From NCBI GenBank assembly GCA_964596985.1, contig CAZQWG010000004.1, forward strand, positions 132,463-196,462: DNA of 64,000 bases. The letters are read 5' to 3'. The notes under the pieces were generated by a model, which was not told where the DNA came from, ran no database searches, and saw only the letters and a program-made list of their open reading frames with translations. The DNA is from GCA-020345945 sp964596985 (GTDB taxonomy: Archaea > Thermoproteota > Bathyarchaeia > RBG-16-48-13 > GCA-020345945). The translations under genes were made by a program, and so were the position numbers. Positions 17,723 through 26,390 of the stretch are shown piece after piece. The first letter of the stretch is position 1. The number at the start of each line of letters is the position of its first letter.

Positions 17723-18808
17723 ATGGCTGAGACTGTATATCTGACTGTTGACATACTGAGGAATTTTATGAAGGACGTTTTTGTCGGGCTGGGTGTTTGT
17801 GAAGAAGATGCCACTATTTGCGCTGATGTTCTAATCGCATCAGATCTTCGTGGAATAAATAGTCACGGCGTCCAGAGATTAAAGCTCTACTATGACCGTG
17901 TCAAGGCAGGTATTCAATCACCTATAACCGATATTACAATTGTCAGAGAGACCCAGACAACCGCTAGACTGGATGCTGGTCACGGAATGGGTCATGTTGC
18001 AGCTTATCGTGCCATGGAGATGGCTATCAAGAAAGCGAAGGAGTATGGGACTGGTGCCGTCAGTGTCGGTAATTCCACTCATTTCGGTATTGCTGGATAC
18101 TATCCACTTATGGCTATCAAAAAGGAAATGATCGGAATTGCGATGACCAATGCCCGGCCAGCTATTGCACCAACTTTCGGCGCAGAGAACATGATGGGAA
18201 CAAACCCTCTAACAATCGGTATTCCAACCGATGAGGAATTTCCCTTCTTGATAGATTGTGCTACTTCCATCTCGCAGAGGGGAAGAATAGAAGTCTTGTC
18301 CAGAACCAATTCGCCGGCTCCAGCCGGATGGGTCATCAATGCTGAAGGGGAGCCGATGGTTGATAGCGTTGAGATCCTTGGTGCTTTATCAAAAGGAACA
18401 GCTGCTTTTCTGCCTCTTGGCGGGGCTGGAGAAGTTTCTGGGGGGCACAAAGGCTATGGATACGCTGCAGCAGTTGAGATCCTCTCCGCAGCCTTTTGGG
18501 GAGGACCATTCATGAAGGATCTAACCCTTGACAAGGGCTCCAGACTTGGCCACTTCCTTATGGCTATAGATGTGGCGAGCTTCATCGAAGCAGAGACGTT
18601 CAAGAAAGTAGCTGGAAGCATCTGCAGAGCCCTACGATCCTCAAGAAAAGCACCGGGTCAACATCGGATCTATACTGCCGGGGAGAAGGAGTATGAAATG
18701 GAACAGAAACGTCGAAGGGAAGGAATTCCGATAGGTAGAAGCATTCAACAGGATATCCTAGCAATGCAAGAGGAACTAGGACTGGGTCAGTATGCCTTCG
18801 AATTCTAG
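17723..18808 (+). CDS. LDH2/MDH2-family oxidoreductase (malate/lactate/ureidoglycolate dehydrogenase type)
   Basis: A 361-residue NAD(P)-dependent 2-hydroxyacid dehydrogenase of the Ldh_2 family, distinct from classical Rossmann LDH. Family blocks present are SDLRGINSHGVQRL, GHGMGHVAA, the catalytic STHFGIAGYYP (His), NARPAIAPTFG and GTNPLTIGIP. Members reduce or oxidise malate, lactate, sulfolactate or ureidoglycolate. The substrate cannot be fixed here. The gene precedes a GlpA-type module, and tartronate-semialdehyde or hydroxypyruvate reduction is an untested possibility given the carboligase and glycerate kinase in the window. Confidence 0.85.
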   Translation: MAETVYLTVDILRNFMKDVFVGLGVCEEDATICADVLIASDLRGINSHGVQRLKLYYDRVKAGIQSPITDITIVRETQTTARLDAGHGMGHVAAYRAMEMAIKKAKEYGTGAVSVGNSTHFGIAGYYPLMAIKKEMIGIAMTNARPAIAPTFGAENMMGTNPLTIGIPTDEEFPFLIDCATSISQRGRIEVLSRTNSPAPAGWVINAEGEPMVDSVEILGALSKGTAAFLPLGGAGEVSGGHKGYGYAAAVEILSAAFWGGPFMKDLTLDKGSRLGHFLMAIDVASFIEAETFKKVAGSICRALRSSRKAPGQHRIYTAGEKEYEMEQKRRREGIPIGRSIQQDILAMQEELGLGQYAFEF

Positions 18809-18915
18809 CCAGAAGAACGGCGGGCTAACGATTATTCGCCTGAGAAACACGGATATACAGATACTGAAGTGAACTAACCTCACCGTATAAGGCATGTACA
18901 AGATGTGTTCCACCA

Positions 18916-20388
18916 ATGAGGGCTGACATCGTTGTTATCGGTGCGGGGATTACTGGTTCCACGACAGCCAGAGAACTATCCAAGTACAAACAGAAGGTCT
19001 TGGTGGTTGAGAAAAGATCTGACATTGCCTTCGGTTCACCAACAAAGGGCAACACCGGCATAATTCATGCCGGCTACGACGATAAACCGGGAACCAAGCG
19101 AGCCAAGCTTTGTGTAAGAGGTAACATGCTATGGCACAAGATCGCCTACGAGATCTCTGCACCATTCAAAGATACGGGAAGTTTAGTTGTTGCTCTCAAC
19201 GAGGATGAGATTCGCCACTTGGAAGAGTTGAAGCAGAGGGGTGAGACGAACGGCGTTCCCCTGCTTGAGATTGTCGACGACAGGAAAAGACTCCTGGAAA
19301 TGGAGCCAAAACTAAGTCGGGACGCGATCGCCGCACTGTACGCCCCGACGGCTGCAATCACCGCCCCCTACGAATTGGCGATAGCGGTGGCGGAGAACGC
19401 TATTCAAAACGGCGTAAGATTCCTCTTCGAAACAGAGGTCACAGACATCAGAGTGAAGAACGATGAAGTGAGCGGGGTCAGAACAAGTGGCGGCTTCATC
19501 AAAACCGAGCACGTGATTAATGCGGCCGGGTTGGAAGCCGATAAAGTATCTGCTATGGTAGGTCTAAGGCACTTCACCATCCATCCTCGGAAAGGTGAGT
19601 ACTACCTTTTTGACAAGAAACTGCGCGCCCTCGTTAGGCACGTCCTTTTTCCAGTACCCACCCCAATCAGCAAAGGGATAGTGGTCACGCCAACAGCCGA
19701 GGAGAACTTACTCATTGGCCCCAACGCGTGCGATGTGGAGGACGTTGAAGACTTGACTACGACAGCTGATGGGTTGAATGAGGTATTCGATGGTGCCTTA
19801 CGATTGATCCCAGACCTAGCTCAACAGAAGAGCCAAATAATAACATACTTCTGTGGTCTGCGTCCGGAGACTGGTACCGAGGATTTCATAATTGAAAGCT
19901 ACGACGAATTGAGTGGCTTCATAAACGTGGCAGGGATGAGATCTCCTGGTTTGGCTTCTTCCCCAGCCGTAGCTGAACAGGTTGTCGATCTGCTGAGAGA
20001 AACCGGCTTCAGGCTTTCAAAGAACGAATCGTTCAACCCAAATCGTAAACCCATCGGTCATGCGCTACGTGAATTGGATCTTACACAGGCTGAGAAGCTG
20101 ATCGCTCAAGACCTTCGATATGGGCATGTTGTCTGCCGATGCGAGCATGTAACTGAAGCAGAGATAGTCGAGGCTATCCGGAGAGGCGCAACCACGCTCG
20201 ACGGCGTGAAGTATCGCACGAGAGCAGGGATGGGTAGATGCCAAGGAGGGTTCTGCACACCTCATACAATCAGGATCCTGGCGCAGGAGCTTGGAATCCC
20301 TGTGCCTGAAATTACAAAGAACGGTGGAGGCTCCCGGCTTCTGTGTTGCGGCTCAAAAGAACTGTTGAGGGAGACCCGTGATGATTGA
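18916..20388 (+). CDS. GlpA-like FAD-dependent glycerol-3-phosphate dehydrogenase with C-terminal Fe-S domain
   Basis: A 490-residue flavoprotein. The FAD-binding GAGITGSTTARELS lies at the N-terminus and a DAO-type substrate domain with NTGIIHAGYD and GLRPETGTEDF follows. The last 90 residues form a BFD-like [2Fe-2S] domain with VVCRCEHV and CQGGFC. This is the layout of GlpA, the catalytic subunit of anaerobic glycerol-3-phosphate dehydrogenase. The stop overlaps the next gene by eight bases. With the two following genes it forms the three-gene module known from thermophiles. A different hydroxyacid or glycerol substrate cannot be excluded. Confidence 0.85.
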   Translation: MRADIVVIGAGITGSTTARELSKYKQKVLVVEKRSDIAFGSPTKGNTGIIHAGYDDKPGTKRAKLCVRGNMLWHKIAYEISAPFKDTGSLVVALNEDEIRHLEELKQRGETNGVPLLEIVDDRKRLLEMEPKLSRDAIAALYAPTAAITAPYELAIAVAENAIQNGVRFLFETEVTDIRVKNDEVSGVRTSGGFIKTEHVINAAGLEADKVSAMVGLRHFTIHPRKGEYYLFDKKLRALVRHVLFPVPTPISKGIVVTPTAEENLLIGPNACDVEDVEDLTTTADGLNEVFDGALRLIPDLAQQKSQIITYFCGLRPETGTEDFIIESYDELSGFINVAGMRSPGLASSPAVAEQVVDLLRETGFRLSKNESFNPNRKPIGHALRELDLTQAEKLIAQDLRYGHVVCRCEHVTEAEIVEAIRRGATTLDGVKYRTRAGMGRCQGGFCTPHTIRILAQELGIPVPEITKNGGGSRLLCCGSKELLRETRDD

Positions 20389-21637
20389 GAGAGATGTTGA
20401 TGTAGCCGTGGTTGGAGGAGGAGCCGCGGGACTTGCCGCAGCCATCAAGGCCAAAGAAACGGGTGCTGAGAAAGTATTAGTCATTGATCGTAACGAGGAA
20501 CCGGGAGGAATCCTTCCCCAGTGTATTCATACCGGATTCGGCTTGCACTACTTCAAAGAGAACCTGACTGGCCCCGAGTATGTATCCAGATTCATAAGAA
20601 GCGCGAAGAACCTGGAAATTGAATTCAAACTCGAGACAATGGTTCTACAGATTACTCCTGACAAGCAGCTGACAGCAGTCAACGGAACTGACGGTCTAAC
20701 TATGGTCCAAGCCAAGGCCATAGTCCTAGCCATGGGCTGCCGAGAGAGACCGAGGGGCGGCTTAGACATACCTGGAACTAGGCCGGCTGGGATCTTCACC
20801 GCTGGTACAGCTCAGCGAATCATGGACATTGAAGGCTATTTGCCTGGCAAGAGAATAGTGGTGCTGGGATCTGGAGATGTAGGTCTAATAATGGCCCGAA
20901 GGTTCGCCATGGAGGGAGCGCGTGTGGAGGCTGTGGTAGAGAGATATCCGTACCCTGGTGGGCTAAGTCGAAATGTGGTTCAATGTTTAGAGGACTTCAA
21001 GATCCCCTTGCTCCTGGAACACACCGTCACCTCCATCCACGGCGTTGACCGAGTTGAAGCCGTAACGGTGTCGAAGGTTGACGAAAGACAGGTCCAAATT
21101 CCCGGATCTGAGAGAACGATCAAATGCGACACCCTTGTCCTCTCGGTCGGAATGATACCAGAGAACGAGCTTTCTGAAGGTGCTGGTGTAACCTTAGACC
21201 CTGCTACACGGGGACCTTTCGTAGATGAACGTATGGAAACGTCGGTACCAGGCATCTTTGCATGCGGCAATGTGGTTCATGTCCACGACCTTGTCGATCA
21301 TGTGACTCAGGCAGGCGAACAGGCGGGAGAACACGCTGCCAAGTATGCGCTGGACAGATTACCTCCTATAGTGAGGAGGGTTGCGCTGAAGGCAGCTGAG
21401 AACGTGAGATACATTGTACCACAGTTCATCAGTTGTGAGAGCCCTGTGGATATTTACTTCAGGGTCAAGGAACCTATGTCGAATGCTCGAATCCTATTCG
21501 GAAACCTAGTTGAGAGAAGAAGAGCCGTCCGACCACCGGAGACCGTCGTCTTTAAGCTTACGAAGAGGAAGATTGAGAAGCTTGATAAGAGAAACGAGCT
21601 GTTTGTAGGCATTACGGGAGGGTCAGGCGATGAGTAA
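20381..21637 (+). CDS. FAD/NAD-dependent oxidoreductase of GlpA module
   Basis: About 418 residues. The first nucleotide site is VAVVGGGAAGLAAAIKAKE and a second Rossmann site is VVLGSGDVGLIMARRFAMEG near residue 170. It ends in a FAD-closing segment GIFACGNVVHVHDLVDHVT. This is a pyridine-nucleotide-disulfide-type flavoprotein that should pass electrons from the GlpA-like subunit to NAD(P) or another carrier. ATG 20381 is preferred over GTG 20378 because GGGAG is better spaced. It overlaps both neighbours, so the three are co-translated. Confidence 0.85.
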   Translation: MIERDVDVAVVGGGAAGLAAAIKAKETGAEKVLVIDRNEEPGGILPQCIHTGFGLHYFKENLTGPEYVSRFIRSAKNLEIEFKLETMVLQITPDKQLTAVNGTDGLTMVQAKAIVLAMGCRERPRGGLDIPGTRPAGIFTAGTAQRIMDIEGYLPGKRIVVLGSGDVGLIMARRFAMEGARVEAVVERYPYPGGLSRNVVQCLEDFKIPLLLEHTVTSIHGVDRVEAVTVSKVDERQVQIPGSERTIKCDTLVLSVGMIPENELSEGAGVTLDPATRGPFVDERMETSVPGIFACGNVVHVHDLVDHVTQAGEQAGEHAAKYALDRLPPIVRRVALKAAENVRYIVPQFISCESPVDIYFRVKEPMSNARILFGNLVERRRAVRPPETVVFKLTKRKIEKLDKRNELFVGITGGSGDE

Positions 21638-22004
21638 AATGAGAACCTTCGAGGTGACGTGTATCGTCTGCCCAGTCGGATGCAGGGCAACAGTGACTAT
21701 AACTGACGGTGACGTAAAGGTTGAAGGAGTCGAGTGCCCGAGGGGCAGAGAATACGTTCTTAAAGAAATTACCGAGCCTACAAGAGACTTCTTCACCACG
21801 GTTCCTGTCCGGGATGGGCGCGTTCCTGTTATTCCCGTGCGGTCAACTCAACCTGTACCCAAAGACAGGATTCTGGACTGCGCAAAGGAGGCGGCCAAGA
21901 TGACCTTGGAAGCACCAATCGCCGTGGGTGATACGGTCCTAGAAGACATACTGGGTTTGGGGGTAGACGTAGTGGCCACTCGGACAGTAGACAAGAAGAG
22001 CTAG
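21630..22004 (+). CDS. DUF1667-family protein of GlpA module
   Basis: A 124-residue protein of the DUF1667 family: CIVCPVGC and VECPRGREY form a four-cysteine site near the N-terminus, followed by TVPVRDGRVPVIPVRST. Members are almost always the third gene after a GlpA homolog and a FAD/NAD oxidoreductase. The cysteines suggest an Fe-S or zinc centre that completes the electron path. The start overlaps the previous stop by eight bases. It ends convergently, four bases over the pantoate kinase stop. Confidence 0.88.
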   Translation: MSKMRTFEVTCIVCPVGCRATVTITDGDVKVEGVECPRGREYVLKEITEPTRDFFTTVPVRDGRVPVIPVRSTQPVPKDRILDCAKEAAKMTLEAPIAVGDTVLEDILGLGVDVVATRTVDKKS

Positions 22005-22972
22005 CTTTTCTCGTTACCAGAATTATGTCTAGTGTTCCGTCCATCAAGGATCCTTGCTCCTTGGAAATCAATTTCGGAGATGACTATGCTATCGGGACGA
22101 AGATGCTTTTTGAATGCTCGTGTAACTGTCTCCAACTTCTCTTCATAAAGAACTGCGTGGACAGCTTCCCCTATCATGTTCTGTGTGGCGCCTATCGCGC
22201 CCGCCGCTTCTACATCCACGATTAATCTGCGAACTCTTTCTGACATGAGCCCGGTCTCGAGTGCAAACCTCTTACAACACTTGATGAAGTTCTCTACGTC
22301 AGGTTTCTGGAGGATCCTCTTCATCGTTTCATGTCCGAGCTTATTGATTGTCGTCCTCTTGTCCTCAGAGAGTAATATCTCACTCTTCTCGATCGGTCGG
22401 AAACTGCCCGCGGCGATCCTCAGATTTGAAGGGATTGGGATCTGGTCTGTTCTCCCGATCCCAGGTGCACCCGGCTCAACAACTAAGACTAGCCCTCCTA
22501 CCGTGAGGCCTTCCACTGTTCCCAGCCCTGTCCCACAAAGGATATCTGCATTATGGGCGACTACAGCGATTTCATTATATGTCATCGGTATCTTAAGGGC
22601 TTCAACCAGAGCTAGACCACATGAGAAGGCTCCTGCTGCGCTTGTACCGAAGCCGGACCCAATCGGAACTTCTACTTGATGCCTTATCTCAACATCCACC
22701 TCTTCCCGTATTCTCTTCAGTATTTCTCTGGCGGCTGTCTCAGAGGTTCTGGCGTTGGCAGCCTTACCGTTGATGAATGTTCTGATAACCATTCTATCGG
22801 AAGGTAGTACCTTGACGGTTGTAGTCACTCCCTTTCTGAGCCCGAATCCTCCTCCCCTAGATCCGATTCGAGCGGTGTCTTCAATCTTGGAACCATCTGG
22901 GTTTCTGTCGCATATCTCGAAGAAGCTGGAGATCCCTGCTGGAGAAAAGGCGGTGGCACACCTCTCCGTCAT
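22001..22972 (-). CDS. Archaeal pantoate kinase (GHMP family)
   Basis: A 323-residue GHMP-superfamily kinase. The ATP motif is seen as PIGSGFGTSAAGAFS near residue 108, an N-terminal AFSPAGISSFFEI replaces the galactokinase signature, and GTVEGLTVGGLV follows. Pantoate kinase phosphorylates pantoate in the archaeal CoA pathway that replaces pantothenate kinase. Its gene abuts the preceding membrane protein gene (ATG at 22972, stop at 22973), so both are probably one operon. Confidence 0.85.
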   Translation of the reverse strand: MTERCATAFSPAGISSFFEICDRNPDGSKIEDTARIGSRGGGFGLRKGVTTTVKVLPSDRMVIRTFINGKAANARTSETAAREILKRIREEVDVEIRHQVEVPIGSGFGTSAAGAFSCGLALVEALKIPMTYNEIAVVAHNADILCGTGLGTVEGLTVGGLVLVVEPGAPGIGRTDQIPIPSNLRIAAGSFRPIEKSEILLSEDKRTTINKLGHETMKRILQKPDVENFIKCCKRFALETGLMSERVRRLIVDVEAAGAIGATQNMIGEAVHAVLYEEKLETVTRAFKKHLRPDSIVISEIDFQGARILDGRNTRHNSGNEKS

Positions 22973-23704
22973 CTAGGATACTTCTCCTTTCGGAGAGGTC
23001 TCGAAGCGGGGAAATGCTGCGTAACAAGCCTTCATTATCGGCGGGACCAGAAGTATGAGGAATGGTATCTCTGTTGCATAGGTCCAGATGAACCAGAGAA
23101 TGCTGGCATAGAACGAGAGGTTGGTTTCTCCTGACGGTAGCACGAACATCTTGCTGAATCCCCACACACCTATGCCGACCATGGCGCTACCGACAGCTAG
23201 ACCAACAATGCTAGCAACCCCGTAGCTTCGTCTCTTCGGCCAAATCATCGAGATCGCGAGAGTCAGGAGAGCGCTGAAGATGCATACCCCGGCGAAAAGC
23301 CCGGCTGTCGTGGCATCCAGAAAACCCGTGGAGTAGAGCCACAGAGAAGAAACTCCGATCAGTACGCCAATTCCGGTGGTTGCCAAGACAATCTGATTGC
23401 TTACCTGCTTTCTTCCGATGTATCCGACTAGAAAGAATCCCACGAAGTTCGATGGAACACCTGCGATAAGGCTGAGCAAAGCATTGCCGTGGATCAGCAT
23501 GTCGCTGATGAAGATGCCGATGGCAGCTCCGAATCCTCCTACTAATGGGCCGAAGAGTATGCCGAAAACGGCAGGTATGATCACGGAGGGCCAGAACCTT
23601 ACTACGCCGATCACCGGCGTGAAGATTCCGAGATAGGTCAGGTATCCGAAGCCAGCATAGAGTGCGGCGCTGACACCTGCAGCAACGATGTCGAGAGTCT
23701 TCAT
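22973..23704 (-). CDS. ECF-type S-component-like membrane protein, operon with pantoate kinase
   Basis: A 243-residue protein with about six to seven membrane helices. The first half (AALYAGFGYLTYLGIF, VIIPAVFGILFGPLVGGFGAAIG, SLIAGVPSNFVGFFLVGYIGR) resembles the substrate-binding component of ECF vitamin transporters. Its position directly before pantoate kinase suggests uptake of pantoate, pantothenate or a related CoA precursor. This is inferred from context only. No ECF ATPase genes are nearby. The C-terminal half is less typical. Confidence 0.65.
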   Translation of the reverse strand: MKTLDIVAAGVSAALYAGFGYLTYLGIFTPVIGVVRFWPSVIIPAVFGILFGPLVGGFGAAIGIFISDMLIHGNALLSLIAGVPSNFVGFFLVGYIGRKQVSNQIVLATTGIGVLIGVSSLWLYSTGFLDATTAGLFAGVCIFSALLTLAISMIWPKRRSYGVASIVGLAVGSAMVGIGVWGFSKMFVLPSGETNLSFYASILWFIWTYATEIPFLILLVPPIMKACYAAFPRFETSPKGEVS

Positions 23705-24081
23705 GGCTGGGAATTTAGAATTGCTCGGAAAATAAGTTATACGTTCAAGAACTATGAAGATCTTTAAAGAATAATGCCCACGATTAACCCTGGACTGGCG
23801 ACCCCGGGGGATTCGAACCTTTAAAGGTCCAAGCCCATGTCGTGTGCCCTCTGTACTGCAAAACAGTATTGGGAACGGGGTTTGACGCCAATTTACCAGT
23901 AAGAACTATCCGCTCATTAAGCAGAAAAACGGATCTAGTATTTTATCTATCACGCGGTGCTGGAGTAACATATATGCGGAGTTTCTTAATCCGCTCAGTG
24001 GGAACTCTTGACCCTATTTCAGCCGTAACACATACTGTAACTTTTTTTATACTAGACCAATTCCTCTACTCTAGCACTACG
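23705..24081. other. Intergenic region with MFS promoter and a tRNA-like T-arm fragment
   Basis: A TATA-like TTTTTTTATACTAG at about 24042-24055 lies roughly 30 bases before the MFS start, so that mRNA may have a very short leader. Between 23794 and 23822 the minus strand reads GGTTCGAATCCCCCGGGG, like a tRNA T-loop and acceptor end, but the rest of a tRNA does not fold (see rejected items). Confidence 0.4.
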
Positions 24082-25281
24082 ATGTTCTCCACATTCAGAA
24101 ACCGTGCCCTTGTTAAGATTTACATCATCCCATTGCTGTCCATGATTTCGCAGTCGATGGTGGGAGCTATCAGCGTTGTCTATGCTCTTGACCTAGGGGC
24201 AAGCGTCACCCAAGTAAACCTCATCAGTACCATCCGGAGTACTATGGGCATATTTCTCATGGTACCGTTCGGCATGCTCTCCGACCAGTTTGGGAGAAGA
24301 CCGATGCTTCTCATCCCTAGGACTATAGCGTTATTTGGGGTCCTTATCCGCGCCTTTGCCACAGAACCCAATCACTTGTTAATCGCTGCCTTTGTGGGAG
24401 GCTTCGCGGGTGGGGGATTCTGGCCGGTTCTCCTCTCGATGATATCCGATTTAGCTGAGCCAGAAGAACAACGGGAGGCGATAGGTACTATGTGGCTCTT
24501 CTCTAGTGGAGGTATGCTCTTAGGTCCCTTTATAGGTAGCTTAATCCTGACGCAGCCTCAAGTTACCCTACGAAAACTCTACCAATTTCACGTCATAGTC
24601 TATACCGGCATTCTACTATACATGGCAACCCAAATCAAGGAGACAAACCCGCAAACTATTAAGAAAGAAAAACGTGTGCACATTCCGTACAGGACTTATC
24701 TCGTGGATCTGATACGGAACCCCGGTTACAGTAGCATTTTGGTCATCGGCTTTTCCTTCTCGTTTTTCCAGTCCGTCATGAATACTTACATCCCAATATA
24801 TGCTCGCGTCAACCTTGGCCTCTCGAACGCCGAGATCTCCTCTCTCACCTTTTATCGAAACATGGCCGTCATACTCATCCGGTTCTCATCAGCCACATTC
24901 CTAACCAAGGTCTCCATGAACGTATTGCTCATTTCATTTCTAGCCTTGGGGGGGATATCCGGCTTGAGCGCCCCTCTTGCAGACAGTTATCTATCGATAG
25001 TTTTGACTCGTTTCCTATCTGGGGCGTCATACGGGGGAATCAGAGTCCTAGAAACAACCCTTATCGCACAAGAATCTGAACCAGGGAATCGAGGTATCGC
25101 AAATAGTCTCTGTGATACTGTTAAATCAACAGGCAGAATTTTCAATATTCTCACCTCCAGCATTGCTGAAACTAAGGGACTTACCCCCGTATTCATAATA
25201 GGGGGTGTCAGCGCGCTCACGGCAATCCTTCCCGCATACTACCGTAGACGCCGTGTACCCCAAGTCGTCTATCCTATGTAA
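24082..25281 (+). CDS. Major facilitator superfamily transporter
   Basis: A 399-residue protein with about twelve membrane helices. The MFS signature between helices 2 and 3 is GMLSDQFGRRPML. The central cytoplasmic loop is basic (ETNPQTIKKEKRVH). The ATG at 24082 is chosen because the first helix (IIPLLSMISQSMVG) follows about 15 residues later and a TATA element is correctly placed. Upstream frame extensions have no family likeness. A drug or metabolite exporter or a sugar-type uniporter are all possible. The substrate is unknown. Confidence 0.85.
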   Translation: MFSTFRNRALVKIYIIPLLSMISQSMVGAISVVYALDLGASVTQVNLISTIRSTMGIFLMVPFGMLSDQFGRRPMLLIPRTIALFGVLIRAFATEPNHLLIAAFVGGFAGGGFWPVLLSMISDLAEPEEQREAIGTMWLFSSGGMLLGPFIGSLILTQPQVTLRKLYQFHVIVYTGILLYMATQIKETNPQTIKKEKRVHIPYRTYLVDLIRNPGYSSILVIGFSFSFFQSVMNTYIPIYARVNLGLSNAEISSLTFYRNMAVILIRFSSATFLTKVSMNVLLISFLALGGISGLSAPLADSYLSIVLTRFLSGASYGGIRVLETTLIAQESEPGNRGIANSLCDTVKSTGRIFNILTSSIAETKGLTPVFIIGGVSALTAILPAYYRRRRVPQVVYPM

Positions 25282-25341
25282 GAATACTGAGACATGATCT
25301 TCGATTGCGACTTACGTTCTAATTAGAACTGACAAATGTGG

Positions 25342-25464
25342 CGGGCCCGGTGGGACTTGAACCCACGACCTTCGGCTGTCTTCGCATCTCATGGAGACTT
25401 GTTTTGCTCCGGAGGCCTACGCTTCGAGGGAATCGGCGCCCTATCCATGCTAGACTACGGGCCC
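25342..25464 (-). tRNA. tRNA-Arg(CCG) with one canonical and one probable D-arm intron
   Basis: The acceptor stem GGGCCCG/CGGGCCC is perfect, the T-arm is GTGGG-TTCAAGT-CCCAC, the discriminator is G, and CCA is encoded (25341-25339). The gene is 123 bases long, about 50 too many. An anticodon loop CTCCGG|A with an intron of about 31 bases at the usual 37/38 site gives anticodon CCG, with arms TAGGC/GCCGA. A second insertion of about 18 bases (GCGCCGATTCCCTCGAAG) must be removed between D-stem position 24 and 25 for a normal D-arm. Removing both leaves 74 bases. The exact splice points are inferred. Confidence 0.75.
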
Positions 25465-25550
25465 TTTCTAGCCTGACCTTGGATAAGGCTATGATAAAAA
25501 GTCCTACGGTTCTCTCGGCAGAGAAAACCTGCAGGATGAGGGTCACTCGG

Positions 25551-26234
25551 CTATACCCTACTTGCCAGGGCCAAATCCATGAGTACCGCTCTGGGGTCTT
25601 TGGCTTTGGCGACCGCGCTAGCTAATAGTACTCCTGTGGTTCCTAGCCTAAGCGCGGCTGAGACATCTTCTCCTCTGGTGATTCCTGCACCGCAGAGGAT
25701 CTCTACTTCCTTGTTGATGGCGCGAACCAGCTCCACGGTTCCAGTTACAACCTCGGGTTTCGCTTTTGATACCGGTATGCCTGTTCCTATCAATTCGGGG
25801 GGTTCTACCGCCAGCATATCCGGCTTCAACGTGGCAACCGCTGCGCTGACTGATGGATTATTTGTGCAGACACAGGTTTTCAGTCCCGACCCCTTCGCGT
25901 TTTGCACTATTGCATCGATCTCGGCAAGTACCAGTCTTCTCTCTGAGTGGTTGACGAGAGTGCCGACTGCTCCCGCTTCTTTGACTGCTTCTCCAAGTAT
26001 GTGCCCAGTGTGGCTTCCTGGAGATATCGCGTCGATATGCTGGGCGAAGACGGGTATCTCGGTCTCTGAGGCAATTATCGCTATGTCGGTGAATTGAGGA
26101 GCCAGTCCGATGCAGATTCCTGTCTCCTCACTCACCTCTTCGGATGCTTTTGCTAGCTGGAGGGCTCTCTTGCCTGTTGCCTCGATATAGGTCTTCAGGT
26201 TTACGAGAACTATCGGTGTACTAATCTTAATCAT
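25551..26234 (-). CDS. tpiA: Triosephosphate isomerase, archaeal type
   Basis: A 227-residue TIM barrel, the short archaeal form. Catalytic residues are Lys in VNLKTY (residue 13 region), His in NHSERRL and Glu in AVEPPELIGTG. The phosphate loop is near GAGITRGEDV. It interconverts dihydroxyacetone phosphate and glyceraldehyde 3-phosphate in glycolysis/gluconeogenesis, and would connect the GlpA module (DHAP) and glycerate kinase (2-PG) to central metabolism. It is transcribed alone, downstream of ABCE1 with a 156-base gap. Confidence 0.95.
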   Translation of the reverse strand: MIKISTPIVLVNLKTYIEATGKRALQLAKASEEVSEETGICIGLAPQFTDIAIIASETEIPVFAQHIDAISPGSHTGHILGEAVKEAGAVGTLVNHSERRLVLAEIDAIVQNAKGSGLKTCVCTNNPSVSAAVATLKPDMLAVEPPELIGTGIPVSKAKPEVVTGTVELVRAINKEVEILCGAGITRGEDVSAALRLGTTGVLLASAVAKAKDPRAVLMDLALASRV

Positions 26235-26390
26235 ATTCTTTCGCCTATGAAGTTCTAGTCTCGGATCTCCTTTTTCAGATCTTTGAACCCGCTCTTAAAC
26301 TTCTCGTGGATAAAGGTCTCTTAGGAGATGCCCTGAATTCTTGTTGAATGGGCTGGCGCTTGATTCCTGTGTAATAAGGTTCGTTTAGAG

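Noticed and set aside
23786..23900. tRNA-like sequence on the minus strand (GGTTCGAATCCCCC and GGGGTCGCC) with hairpin TACTG-TTTTG-CAGTA
   Set aside because: The T-stem does not pair on its 5' side, the acceptor halves match only with a large bulge, and neither a Lys (TTT) nor a Cys (GCA) anticodon arm folds properly. It may be a remnant, but I cannot support a tRNA gene.
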